From the NCBI RefSeq assembly GCF_900176385.1, contig NZ_FWXN01000006.1, forward strand, positions 186,001 to 250,000: DNA of 64,000 nt, given 5' to 3'. Below, in pieces: positions 50,115-58,354 of this stretch. This DNA comes from Janibacter indicus (GTDB lineage Bacteria; Actinomycetota; Actinomycetes; Actinomycetales; Dermatophilaceae). How positions within the stretch are numbered: the stretch's first letter is position 1; every line of letters starts with the position of its first letter. A model generated the notes under the pieces. That model was not told the origin of the DNA and searched no databases. It was given only the letters and a program-made list of their open reading frames with translations. Made by a program: the position numbers and the translations under genes.

Positions 50115-50995
50115 GCACGCAGACCGGGCCGCGGCGCGCGGCCGACGTCCAGCCCCTCGTCGTCATGCAGGACGTCGGCAAGTCCTACGGCAACGTCAAC
50201 GCACTGCAGGGCGTCAACCTCGAGGTCTACCCGGGTGAGGTGACCTGCGTTCTCGGCGACAACGGCGCGGGCAAGTCGACGCTCATCAAGATCATGGCCG
50301 GCCTGCACGAGCACACCGCGGGCACCTTCGAGATCAACGGGGTGAGCCGAAACCTCGCCTCGCCGCGCGCGGCGCAGGCCCTGGGCATCGCGACGGTCTA
50401 CCAGGACCTCGCCCTGGCGCCGCTCATGTCGGTGTGGCGCAACTTCTTCATGGGCAACGAGATCCGCAAGGGTCCCTTCCTCGACTCGCGGGCGATGCGA
50501 CGCATCGCCGACGAGGAGCTGCAGAAGATGGGGATCCACATCGGGGACCTCGACCGGCCCGTCGGTGGCCTCTCGGGTGGGCAGAAGCAGTGCATCGCCA
50601 TCGCCCGCGCGATCTACTTCGGCGCCAAGGTCATCATCCTCGACGAGCCGACCGCGGCCCTGGGCGTCAAGCAGTCGGGGGTGGTCCTCAAGTACATCGC
50701 CAAGGCTCGCGATGCCGGCCTCGGGGTCGTCTTCATCACCCACAACCCGCACCACGCCTACCTCGTCGGCAACCACTTCATCATCCTCAAGCTCGGTCGG
50801 CTCACCCTCGACGCGCACCGCGACGAGCTGACGCTCGACCAGCTGACCGCGGAGATGGCCGGTGGCCAGGAGCTCGACGCGCTCAAGCACGAGCTCGGCG
50901 ACGTCGACCCCGGCAAGACCGTCGACCCGGACAACCCGGAGGTCCAGCTCGCCGGACCGGGCAAGCCCCAGGTGCAGGAGGAGGAGCCGCAGTGA
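50111..50995 (+). CDS. Sugar (inositol) ABC transporter ATP-binding protein, single domain
   Basis: 294 residues from ATG 50111. Walker A GDNGAGKST, signature LSGGQKQ, Walker B VIILDEPTAALG and switch His in FITHNPHHAY. Ribose-type importers normally have a double-length ATPase (~500 residues); this has one nucleotide-binding domain plus a ~45-residue acidic/Pro tail, as in FrcA-like systems, so it should dimerise. The stop lies in the first copy of a 15-bp direct repeat (50992-51006). Confidence 0.93.
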   Translation: MSTQTGPRRAADVQPLVVMQDVGKSYGNVNALQGVNLEVYPGEVTCVLGDNGAGKSTLIKIMAGLHEHTAGTFEINGVSRNLASPRAAQALGIATVYQDLALAPLMSVWRNFFMGNEIRKGPFLDSRAMRRIADEELQKMGIHIGDLDRPVGGLSGGQKQCIAIARAIYFGAKVIILDEPTAALGVKQSGVVLKYIAKARDAGLGVVFITHNPHHAYLVGNHFIILKLGRLTLDAHRDELTLDQLTAEMAGGQELDALKHELGDVDPGKTVDPDNPEVQLAGPGKPQVQEEEPQ

Positions 50996-51068
50996 CCTCT
51001 CTTCGCCCACCGGTCCCTGAGGTGCGACGAAGCAGCCTCGAAGGGAGCCTGCGGTGACCTCTCTTCGC
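50992..51068. repeat. REP-like element flanked by a 15-bp direct repeat
   Basis: GTGACCTCTCTTCGC occurs at 50992-51006 and 51054-51068. Between them lies a palindromic element (51012-51049) starting GGTCCCTGAGG and ending CCTCGAAGGGAGCC. The first copy contains the ABC stop, the second the GTG start of the next gene. It looks like a target-site duplication around an inserted element. Confidence 0.7.
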
Positions 51069-52079
51069 GTCGGGGTCGTCGGCGTCGGCCTCATGGGGGC
51101 CGACCACGCCCGCCGCCTGGCCACCCGCATCGCCGGCGCGAGCCTGGTGGCGCTCGCCGACCCCGACGTCGAGCGGGCGCAGGCGCTCGCCGACGAGCTC
51201 GGCGGGGCCGGCGGCCCGGTGCGGGTGCACGCCGACCCGCTCGACCTCGTCGCCGACGAGGGTGTCGACGCGGTGCTGCTCGCCTCGCCCGGGTCAGTCC
51301 ACGAGGAGCAGCTCCTCGCGTGCATCGAGCGCGGGGTCCACGTCCTGTGCGAGAAGCCGCTCACCATGGACGGCGACTCGTCGCGGCGGGTCGTCGAGGC
51401 CGAGCGCGCCGGTGGACGTGACCTGGTGCAGGTGGGCTTCATGCGGCGCTTCGACCCGGAGTACGTGCGGCTGCACGAGATGCTCGCGGACGGGCGCTTC
51501 GGTCGCCCGCTCGTGCTGCACCAGACGCACCGCAACCTGTCCGTGCCCAACCCCGACTTCCGCTCCGAGATGATCGTGCGCGACTCCCTCGTGCACGAGG
51601 TCGACTGCGCGCGCTGGCTGCTCGGCGAGGAGATCGCCTCGGTCCAGGTCATCGGCCCGACGCCGACGCGGCACGCCCTCGACGGGGTGGTCGACCCGCA
51701 GATCTCGATCTTCCGGATGGCGTCGGGCGCGGTGGTGACCAACGAGGTCTTCGTCAACAGCCGCACCGGCTACGAGGTCCGCGTCGAGGCCGTCGGTGAG
51801 GACGGCAGCGCGATCATCGGCCGCCCGTGGGGCGAGGTCTACACGACGACCGCGGGCCACGACGGCGCGGCCGGCACGTGGGGTGGGCCGATCGTGCCCG
51901 ACTACCGCGTGCGCTTCGAGCGGGCGTACGACCTCGAGGTCCAGGCCTGGATCGACGCGAGCCTGCGTGGCGAGGTCGTGGGTGCCACGAGCCGGGACGG
52001 GTGGATCTCGACGCTCGTCTGCTCCGCCGGCATGGAGTCCCTGGCGAGCGGACGACCGGTCGACGTCGCCCTGCCCTGA
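51054..52079 (+). CDS. iolG: Gfo/Idh/MocA oxidoreductase, second inositol dehydrogenase-like
   Basis: 341 residues, GTG 51054. RVGVVGVGLMGADHARRL, CEKPLTMDG (conserved Lys-Pro), QVGFMRRFDPEY and IVRDSLVHEVDCARWLLG (catalytic Asp/His). Distinct from the other two dehydrogenases here and closer to the IolG form that takes myo-inositol or scyllo-inositol. Its Shine-Dalgarno GAAGGGAG lies in the inserted repeat at 51012-51049. Ends at the hairpin at 52084. Confidence 0.9.
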   Translation: MTSLRVGVVGVGLMGADHARRLATRIAGASLVALADPDVERAQALADELGGAGGPVRVHADPLDLVADEGVDAVLLASPGSVHEEQLLACIERGVHVLCEKPLTMDGDSSRRVVEAERAGGRDLVQVGFMRRFDPEYVRLHEMLADGRFGRPLVLHQTHRNLSVPNPDFRSEMIVRDSLVHEVDCARWLLGEEIASVQVIGPTPTRHALDGVVDPQISIFRMASGAVVTNEVFVNSRTGYEVRVEAVGEDGSAIIGRPWGEVYTTTAGHDGAAGTWGGPIVPDYRVRFERAYDLEVQAWIDASLRGEVVGATSRDGWISTLVCSAGMESLASGRPVDVALP

Positions 52080-52083
52080 GGCT

Positions 52084-52104
52084 CCCCTTCGCCCGACGAA
52101 GGGG
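52084..52104 (+). terminator. Hairpin after the inositol transporter/iolG transcript
   Basis: CCCCTTCG-CCCGA-CGAAGGGG, 8-bp stem and 5-nt loop, 5 nt after the iolG stop. Separates the operon from iolA. Confidence 0.6.
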
Positions 52105-52129
52105 GGTGACGCCCCCTTCGGTAGTTGTT

Positions 52130-52145
52130 AGTATGTAAGGACAAA
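52130..52145. promoter_or_regulatory. IolR-like operator before iolA
   Basis: AGTATGTAAGGACAAA shares AGTATGTnnnGACAAA with 41090-41105. The complement TGTCCTTACA differs by one base from the IolR-type motif. It lies 29 nt before the iolA start. Confidence 0.5.
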
Positions 52146-52173
52146 GTCCGCCGTTGCCCAAAGGAGGGCACAG

Positions 52174-53682
52174 ATGAGCGCCACCACGACCGCGCCCGGT
52201 CGCATCACCCACCTCGTCGGTCACCAGTCGTGGCAGGGGGAGCCCGGCCGCACCAGCGAGGTCTACAACCCCGCGACCGGTGAGGTCACCGGCACCCTCG
52301 ACCTGGCCAGCGCCGACACGGTCGACGAGGTCGTGGCCAAGGCCAAGGCGGCGGCACAGGAGTGGGGCCACGTCTCGCTCGCCCGTCGCGTCCGGGCGCT
52401 CTTCGCCTTCCGGCAGCTGCTCGAGGAGCGCAAGGACGAGATCGCCAAGGCGATCACCGCGGAGCACGGCAAGACCTATGAGGACGCCAAGGCGGAGATC
52501 TCGCGCGGCCAGGAGGTCGTCGAGTTCGCCTGCGGCATCCCGCAGCTGCTCAAGGGCGGCTTCTCCGAAAACGTCTCGACGAGCATTGACGCCTACTCGA
52601 TCCTGCAGCCGCTCGGGGTCGTCGCGATCATCTCGCCCTTCAACTTCCCGGCCATGGTGCCGCTCTGGTTCGTCCCCGTGGCTGTCGCGACGGGCAACAC
52701 CGTCGTCATCAAGCCGAGCGAGAAGGACCCGACCGCGGTCAACCTCATCGCCGACCTGTGGCGCGAGGCCGGGGTCCCCGACGGCGTGGTCAATGTCGTC
52801 CACGGCGACAAGGAGGCGGTCGACGCGCTGCTCGACCACACCGACGTCAAGGCGGTCTCCTTCGTCGGGTCGACGCCGATCGCCCGCTACGTCTACGAGC
52901 GCGGGGTCGCCGCCGGCAAGCGCGTCCAGGCGCTCGGCGGCGCGAAGAACCACATGCTCGTGCTGCCCGACGCCGACCTCGACCTGGCCGCCGACGCCGC
53001 GGTCAACGCCGGCTACGGTGCGGCGGGAGAGCGGTGCATGGCCATCTCGGTCGTGCTCGCGACCGACGCGATCGCCGACGAGCTCGTCGCCAAGATCGCC
53101 GAGCGCACCCGCACCCTGCGCACCGGTGACGGCATGGGCGAGTCCGACATGGGCCCGCTCGTCACCCGCGCGCACCTGGACAAGGTCACCGGCTACGTCG
53201 AGGAGGGGGTCGCCGCCGGCGCGGAGCTCGTCATCGACGGGCGCGAGGGTGCGGGGGACCTGGGTGGGGGCTTCTTCCTGAAGCCGACGCTCTTCGACCG
53301 GGTGACGCCGGAGATGTCGATCTACACCGACGAGATCTTCGGCCCGGTGCTCTCGGTCGTGCGGGTGGGCTCCTACGACGATGGCCTGCAGCTGATCAAC
53401 GACAACCCCTACGGCAACGGCACGACGATCTTCACCAACGACGGTGGTGCCGCCCGGCGCTTCCAGCACGAGGTCGAGGTCGGCATGGTCGGCATCAACG
53501 TGCCGATCCCCACGCCGATGGCCTACTACTCCTTCGGCGGGTGGAAGAACTCCCTCTTCGGCGACACCCACGCCCACGGCATCGAGGGCGTGCACTTCTT
53601 CACCCGGACCAAGGCGGTCACCCAGCGCTGGCTCGACCCGAGCCACGGGGGCCTCAACCTCGGGTTCCCGCAGAACGACTGA
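52174..53682 (+). CDS. iolA: CoA-acylating methylmalonate-semialdehyde dehydrogenase
   Basis: 502 residues, ATG after AAAGGAGGG. Aldehyde dehydrogenase fold: PFNFPAMVPLWFVPVAVATGNTVVIKPSEKDP, GSTPIARYVYERG, the MmsA-specific ALGGAKNHMLVLPDAD, and catalytic Cys in AGERCMAISV. It turns malonate semialdehyde into acetyl-CoA and CO2, the last step of inositol breakdown. Separate promoter with an IolR-like box. Confidence 0.95.
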   Translation: MSATTTAPGRITHLVGHQSWQGEPGRTSEVYNPATGEVTGTLDLASADTVDEVVAKAKAAAQEWGHVSLARRVRALFAFRQLLEERKDEIAKAITAEHGKTYEDAKAEISRGQEVVEFACGIPQLLKGGFSENVSTSIDAYSILQPLGVVAIISPFNFPAMVPLWFVPVAVATGNTVVIKPSEKDPTAVNLIADLWREAGVPDGVVNVVHGDKEAVDALLDHTDVKAVSFVGSTPIARYVYERGVAAGKRVQALGGAKNHMLVLPDADLDLAADAAVNAGYGAAGERCMAISVVLATDAIADELVAKIAERTRTLRTGDGMGESDMGPLVTRAHLDKVTGYVEEGVAAGAELVIDGREGAGDLGGGFFLKPTLFDRVTPEMSIYTDEIFGPVLSVVRVGSYDDGLQLINDNPYGNGTTIFTNDGGAARRFQHEVEVGMVGINVPIPTPMAYYSFGGWKNSLFGDTHAHGIEGVHFFTRTKAVTQRWLDPSHGGLNLGFPQND

Positions 53683-53693
53683 CGACCCTCCGC

Positions 53694-53741
53694 GGGTGGA
53701 GGTATGAGCGACCGCCTATCCGGTCGCGGATACCTCCACCC
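53694..53741. terminator. Long hairpin and dispersed repeat copy 2 after iolA
   Basis: GGGTGGAGGTAT (53694-53705) pairs with ATACCTCCACCC (53730-53741); GCGACCG/CGGTCGC is the inner stem. Contains the 17-mer GCGACCGCCTATCCGGT shared (reverse complement) with 31294-31310. Confidence 0.75.
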
Positions 53742-53786
53742 GGACGAAGGGGGTGCCTGGCCGGCGGCGTTGGCGCCACCTGGCGT

Positions 53787-53836
53787 CGTTGGTGTCACCT
53801 GGTAGCCCCTCTCCGGGGGACCAGGTGACATCAACG
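53787..53836. terminator. Second long hairpin between convergent genes
   Basis: 17-bp arms with one G-T mismatch: CGTTGGTGTCACCTGGT (53787-53803) and ACCAGGTGACATCAACG (53820-53836), with CCCC/GGGG in the loop. Likely terminator for the minus-strand hydrolase. Confidence 0.6.
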
Positions 53837-54009
53837 CCGTTCAGGCCGCCAGCCGCTCGAGCAGGCCGGCGGTTCCCCCTTCGAGCGGAGGGCCGGGAAG
53901 AGCTGAGACGGCCGGGATGTCGGACAATGACCGCGCAATTGCTCGGCCATCTCCGGATATCCCGGCCATCCGCGGGTATCCCGGCCGCCCGCCTCGCCGG
54001 GAACCCCGA

Positions 54010-54819
54010 TCAGCCGATGTGCTCGTGCACGAAGGCGAGGACGTCGTCGAGGACCTCTTCGCGGTTGGTCTCGTTGAAGATCTCGTGGCGGGCGCCGGGG
54101 TAGCGCTTCGAGAGGGCGCCGTCAGGGGCGATGTGCGCCCAGCCCTCGTCGGAGCGGTCGATCGGCACGAGCTGGTCGTCGGCGCCGTGCAGCCAGATCG
54201 TCGGGACCGTGAGGCGCCCACCGCGGGTGATCGCCTCGAGGCAGGCGCGCAGCGCGAGCAGGGTCGGGCGCTTGAAGTCGCCGTGCCAGACGAGCTCGTC
54301 GGCCTCGTAAGCGCGGCCGACGTCGGGTTCGCGGCTGAGGGTGGTGATGTCGATCGGCGTCGGCGGGATCTCGTCGAGGTCGGCCAGGGCGGTCGGCTCC
54401 CAGGAGCCGAGCACCGGGCCGGAGAGCACCGTTGCCGTGAGCGTCTCGGGGTGGCGCTGGGTGTAGCGGGCGGCGATCATGCCGCCCATCGAGTGCCCGA
54501 TGAGCACGAGCGGCAGGTCGGGCTGCTCCTCGTGCGCGCGCTGCACGAGCAGGTGCAGGTCGTCGACGACACCCTCGAAGTCGTCGACGAGCACTCGCTC
54601 GCCCTCGCTGCGTCCGTGGCCGATGTGGTCGTGCGCGTAGACGACTGCGCCGTCGGCGGTGAGCCGCTCGGCCACCCACTGGTAGCGCCCGACGTGCTCG
54701 CCGTAGCCGTGGGCGATGACAGCCACCCACGTCGGATCGGCAGGGGGGCTCCACTGCGAGCCGATGAGCAGGCCGGCGTGGCCCTGGGTCTCGATGTCCT
54801 CGGGCGGGATGGAGCTCAC
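54010..54819 (-). CDS. Alpha/beta hydrolase, monoacylglycerol lipase-like
   Basis: 269 residues from GTG 54819, which follows CAGGAGG; the frame extends to 54906 without a ribosome site. Oxyanion region VIAHGYGEHVGRYQ, HDHIGHGRSEG, nucleophile elbow GHSMGG, acid in HGADDQLVP and His in GARHEIFNE: the full catalytic triad of monoglyceride-lipase-type hydrolases. No signal peptide, so cytosolic. Stands alone. Confidence 0.92.
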   Translation of the reverse strand: MSSIPPEDIETQGHAGLLIGSQWSPPADPTWVAVIAHGYGEHVGRYQWVAERLTADGAVVYAHDHIGHGRSEGERVLVDDFEGVVDDLHLLVQRAHEEQPDLPLVLIGHSMGGMIAARYTQRHPETLTATVLSGPVLGSWEPTALADLDEIPPTPIDITTLSREPDVGRAYEADELVWHGDFKRPTLLALRACLEAITRGGRLTVPTIWLHGADDQLVPIDRSDEGWAHIAPDGALSKRYPGARHEIFNETNREEVLDDVLAFVHEHIG

Positions 54820-54982
54820 GGGGTCCTCCTGGGTGACGTCGGTGTCCGGCTCCAGTCTGTCAGCGGACCCGCTCGAAGGGGGACGACGTCCTGTCCGCGG
54901 GAACACATCCCTGTCCCGGGTGCGTTGGACAGGGCCGCACTCGACGACGGGGGACCGCGTGACCGCAGGCAGGACCGACCAG

Positions 54983-57073
54983 ATGACCGGGCAGGACGCG
55001 ATCGGTGAGGAGCAGGAGGCACTCGACGCGGCACACGTGCGCCGCCTCGAGATCCAGGCAGAGCTCGAGCAGCGGTTGAGGGGCAGCGCCGAGGAGGGCT
55101 CGGTGGTCGCGGCGGCGATGCGCTCGACGCAGACCCGGCTGCACGAGCTGACGCAGGCCGAGCAGGGACTGGTCTTCGGGCGGCTCGACAGCCGCGACGG
55201 CGACGTGCTGCGGGTCGGCCGGGTCGGTGTGCCGTCGGCCGACGACGACGCGGACCCCCTCGTCGTCGACTGGCGGGCCGAGGCATCCCGCCCCTTCTAC
55301 ACCGCGACCGCCGTTGCGCCGCAGGGGCAGTCGCGGCGCAGGCACATCCGCAGCGAAGGCAGCACGGTCGTTGGCGTCGACGACGAGCTCCTCGACGGGT
55401 CGACCGACGGTGACCTCGTCGGTGAGGGCGCGCTGCTCGCAGCGCTCGACGAGCGCCGCACCGGCCGGATGGGCACGGCGGTCGCCACGCTCCAGCGCGA
55501 GCAGGACGACATCGTGCGGGCCGACGCGCGAGGCGCTCTCGTCGTCCAGGGTGGTCCGGGCACGGGCAAGACCGTCGTCGCGCTGCACCGCGTCGCCTAC
55601 CTGCTCTTCGCGCACCCTCAGCTCGCCCGCTCGGGTGTCCTCGTCCTCGGGCCGTCCCAGCGGTTCCTCGACTACATCGGCCAGGTGCTTCCCGCCCTCG
55701 GCGAGACCGCGGTCGTCGCCGCGACCTGCGAGAGTCTCGTCCCCGGTGTCCGACCGGAGCGAAGGGAGAGTCGCACCCTCGCGGAGATCAAGGGCCGGGC
55801 GCTGTGGCAGCGCGCGCTCGCCGACCACGTGGCCGGGCTGGTGCCGCCCCCTTCGGACCTGACGCTCCACTGGGACGGCGAGGACCACGTCGTGCCGGCC
55901 GAGGGGATCGAGCGGCTGCAGCGCGGCGCGCTGTCGGGACGCTCCTACCACCACGCCCGGCGGGTGCTCACCGCTCAGCTCGTCGACGTGCTCACCGAGC
56001 TCGTCGCCGACCGCGCGGTCGAGCTGTTGGCCTCGGCGGAGGAGGGCTTCGAGGAGATCCTTGACCGCGTGGACAAGAGCCTGGCCCGCCAGGACGACCG
56101 CGGCGCGCGGACCCAGGGCTCGAGCGGCTCGGTCGACGGCGAGCTCAGCGAGGACGAGGTCGAGGGGCTGCGGCAGCGGATCGAGGCCGATCCCGGCATC
56201 GCCGCCCGGCTGGCGCTCCGCTGGCCGGACCGGGACCCGGCCGACGAGCTGCGCGGGCTGCTCGCGGACCGTGCCGCCCTCGCCGGGGCACCGGGCCTGA
56301 CCGATGCCGAGCGCGACCTCGTGGCCGCCGAGCCGGCCCCCTTCGCCCCCAGCGACATCGCGCTCCTCGACGCGCTCGCCGACCTCCTCGGTGAGGCGGA
56401 GCAGCGCGAGCGGCAGGGCGAGTTCACCGCCGATCGTGCTGCGGCACAGCGGGACTGGGTCTACGGGCATGTCGTCGTCGACGAGGCGCAGGAGCTCTCC
56501 GCGATGGAGTGGCAGATGGTCGCGCGCCGCTGCCCTGCCTACTCGATCACCGCCGTGGGCGACATCGACCAGACCGAGGCGCCGCACGCCCACACGACCT
56601 GGGAGGGCGCCGTCGGCGAGGTGCTCACCGACCGGTGGCGTCGCGCCGACCTGACGATCTGCTACCGCACCCCGCGCGAGGTCATGGAGCTCACCGGGCC
56701 GGTCCTCGAAGCCGCCGGCAGCACCAACGAGCCGCCGCGGGCGGTGCGCAGCAGCGGGGTCGAGCCGTGGCTGCGCAGCGTGCCTGCGGACGACCTCGCC
56801 GCCACCGTCGCGACCGAGCACGCCGCGCTCCTCGAGCGCTGGGCAGGCGGCTCGGTCGGCGTCGTCGCGCCGGTCGAGCAGGTCGCCGACCTCGCCGCAG
56901 CGCTCGGCCCCGACGCGATCGTCATGTCCGCCACCCAGGCCAAGGGGCTGGAGTGGGACGCCGCCCTCGTCGTCGACCCCGACGGCATCGTCGCCGAGCC
57001 GCGCGGGTGGAATGGCCTCTACGTCGCCCTCACCCGCTGCACCCAGGAGCTCGGCCGGGTGAAGATCGCGTGA
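54983..57073 (+). CDS. HelD/HelR-like UvrD-type helicase (RNA polymerase-associated)
   Basis: 696 residues from ATG 54983; GTG 54959 with a better GGGGGA site would give 704. An N-terminal coiled helical arm (EEQEALDAAHVRRLEIQAELEQRL) precedes Walker A GGPGTGKTVVALHRVAYLLF. Later motifs are VVDEAQELSAMEWQM, GDIDQTEAPHAHTTW, YRTPREVM and ATQAKGLEWDAALVVDP. The arm plus superfamily-1 core is typical of HelD, which recycles stalled RNA polymerase; actinobacterial HelR forms confer rifamycin tolerance. No accessory DNA-repair gene is nearby. Confidence 0.88.
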   Translation: MTGQDAIGEEQEALDAAHVRRLEIQAELEQRLRGSAEEGSVVAAAMRSTQTRLHELTQAEQGLVFGRLDSRDGDVLRVGRVGVPSADDDADPLVVDWRAEASRPFYTATAVAPQGQSRRRHIRSEGSTVVGVDDELLDGSTDGDLVGEGALLAALDERRTGRMGTAVATLQREQDDIVRADARGALVVQGGPGTGKTVVALHRVAYLLFAHPQLARSGVLVLGPSQRFLDYIGQVLPALGETAVVAATCESLVPGVRPERRESRTLAEIKGRALWQRALADHVAGLVPPPSDLTLHWDGEDHVVPAEGIERLQRGALSGRSYHHARRVLTAQLVDVLTELVADRAVELLASAEEGFEEILDRVDKSLARQDDRGARTQGSSGSVDGELSEDEVEGLRQRIEADPGIAARLALRWPDRDPADELRGLLADRAALAGAPGLTDAERDLVAAEPAPFAPSDIALLDALADLLGEAEQRERQGEFTADRAAAQRDWVYGHVVVDEAQELSAMEWQMVARRCPAYSITAVGDIDQTEAPHAHTTWEGAVGEVLTDRWRRADLTICYRTPREVMELTGPVLEAAGSTNEPPRAVRSSGVEPWLRSVPADDLAATVATEHAALLERWAGGSVGVVAPVEQVADLAAALGPDAIVMSATQAKGLEWDAALVVDPDGIVAEPRGWNGLYVALTRCTQELGRVKIA

Positions 57074-57104
57074 CCGCCGCCGGGCCCTGTGCGAAGGTCG
57101 GGAC

Positions 57105-58328
57105 ATGAGCGAGAGCACGCGCGGGCCGGAGCAGGTCGTCGTCGTCGGGGCCGGCGAGTGCGGCACCCGGGCGGCGATGGCGCTGCGCGAGCGCGGCTTC
57201 ACCGGCGAGATCACCCTGCTCGGCCGCGAGGAGGTCATCGCCTACGAGCGCCCGCCGCTGTCCAAGGCAGCCCTCGCCGCCGACGACCCCGAGCTCGTCC
57301 ACCCGTGGACCGAGGAGGCGCTCGCGGAGGCGGGGATCTCCCTTCGTCTCGGGGTGGAGGTCACCGCCATCGACCGCGAGGGGCGGACCGTCGAGACGAC
57401 CGACGGCCCCGTGCCCTACGACCGGCTCGTGCTCGCGACCGGCGCCGGGCCCCGCCGGCTGGGCCTGGACCACGTGCACTACCTGCGCACCCACGCCGAT
57501 GCCGCGACGCTGCGCGACCTCGTGCGCCGAGGGGGTCGGCTCCTCGTCGTCGGGGCCGGCTTCATCGGGCTCGAGATCGCTGCGGGTGCCCGGGAGCGGG
57601 GCATGGAGGTCGTCGTCGTCGAGGCCGCCGACCGGGCCCTGGCCCGGATGGTGCCGCCGGTCGTCGCCGACAGGGTCGTCGCCCTCCACGCCGAGCACGG
57701 GGTGACGGTGCGCACGGGTACGACCGTGACCTCGGTGGAGCGGCACGCCGAGGGTCTGCGCGCAGCCCTGTCCACCGGCGAGGGCCTCGAGGTGGACGCC
57801 GTCGTCGCCGGGGTCGGTGCCGCACCGCACACCGAGATCGCCTCTGCCGCAGGGCTGCTCGTCGAGGACGGCATCGTCGTCGACGAGCAGCTGCGGACGA
57901 GCGACCCGCGGATCTGGGCGGCCGGCGACTGCGCGGCCTTCCCCGACGCCCGCAGCGGTCACCGTGTGCGCGTCGAGTCCTGGCGCAGCGCCCACGACCA
58001 GGCGGTCACCGTCGCCGCCTCGATGACCGGCGGGCAGGAGCCGCACGTCGCCGTCCCGTGGTTCTGGTCCGACCAGTACGACGAGATGCTCCAGACGGCC
58101 GGCCTGCCGACGACCGCTGTCACCGAGGTCGTGCGCGAGCGCGCTGACGGCTCGCTGATCCACTTCGGGCTCGATGCCGGTGGGCGGCTCGTCGCGGCCA
58201 CCTCGCTCGGCCGCGGCCCGGTCGTCGCCAAGGACATCCGCGTCGCCGAGCAGCTCATCGCGACGCGAGCGACCCCCGACCCCGCGGCACTCGCGGACCC
58301 GGGGGTCGCCCTTCGCTCCCTGCGGTGA
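57105..58328 (+). CDS. NAD(P)H-dependent ferredoxin reductase-like flavoprotein
   Basis: 407 residues. FAD motif VVVVGAGECGTRAAMALRERG, LGREEVIAYERPPLSKAAL, NAD motif LLVVGAGFIGLEIAAGARERG, and IWAAGDCAAF for FAD binding, followed by a C-terminal domain with PWFWSDQYD: the rhodocoxin/putidaredoxin-reductase family. It passes electrons to a [2Fe-2S] ferredoxin, possibly serving P450s such as the one at 19876, though not adjacent. The terminal LRSLR is encoded at the edge of a tandem duplication. Confidence 0.93.
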   Translation: MSESTRGPEQVVVVGAGECGTRAAMALRERGFTGEITLLGREEVIAYERPPLSKAALAADDPELVHPWTEEALAEAGISLRLGVEVTAIDREGRTVETTDGPVPYDRLVLATGAGPRRLGLDHVHYLRTHADAATLRDLVRRGGRLLVVGAGFIGLEIAAGARERGMEVVVVEAADRALARMVPPVVADRVVALHAEHGVTVRTGTTVTSVERHAEGLRAALSTGEGLEVDAVVAGVGAAPHTEIASAAGLLVEDGIVVDEQLRTSDPRIWAAGDCAAFPDARSGHRVRVESWRSAHDQAVTVAASMTGGQEPHVAVPWFWSDQYDEMLQTAGLPTTAVTEVVRERADGSLIHFGLDAGGRLVAATSLGRGPVVAKDIRVAEQLIATRATPDPAALADPGVALRSLR

Positions 58329-58354
58329 CTCAGGGCTCGCTGCGGTGACTCAGG
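58315..58354. repeat. 20-bp tandem duplication at a convergent gene junction
   Basis: GCTCCCTGCGGTGACTCAGG (58315-58334) and GCTCGCTGCGGTGACTCAGG (58335-58354), one mismatch. Each copy holds TGACTCA, so each carries a stop usable by either gene: plus-gene TGA in copy 1, minus-gene stop in copy 2. Confidence 0.9.

Larger units (their letters stand above)
53683..54009. other. 327-nt intergenic region between iolA and the hydrolase gene
   Basis: Holds the dispersed palindrome at 53694-53741, a second long hairpin at 53787-53836 and imperfect tandem copies GTTGGCGCCACCTGG / GTTGGTGTCACCTGG just before it. From 53840 to 54009 it has short ATCCCGGCC-type repeats and no convincing coding frame. Confidence 0.6.

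Noticed and set aside
53917-55008. 363-codon plus frame over the hydrolase gene
   Set aside because: Antisense of the alpha/beta hydrolase, which has a complete triad and a good ribosome site.
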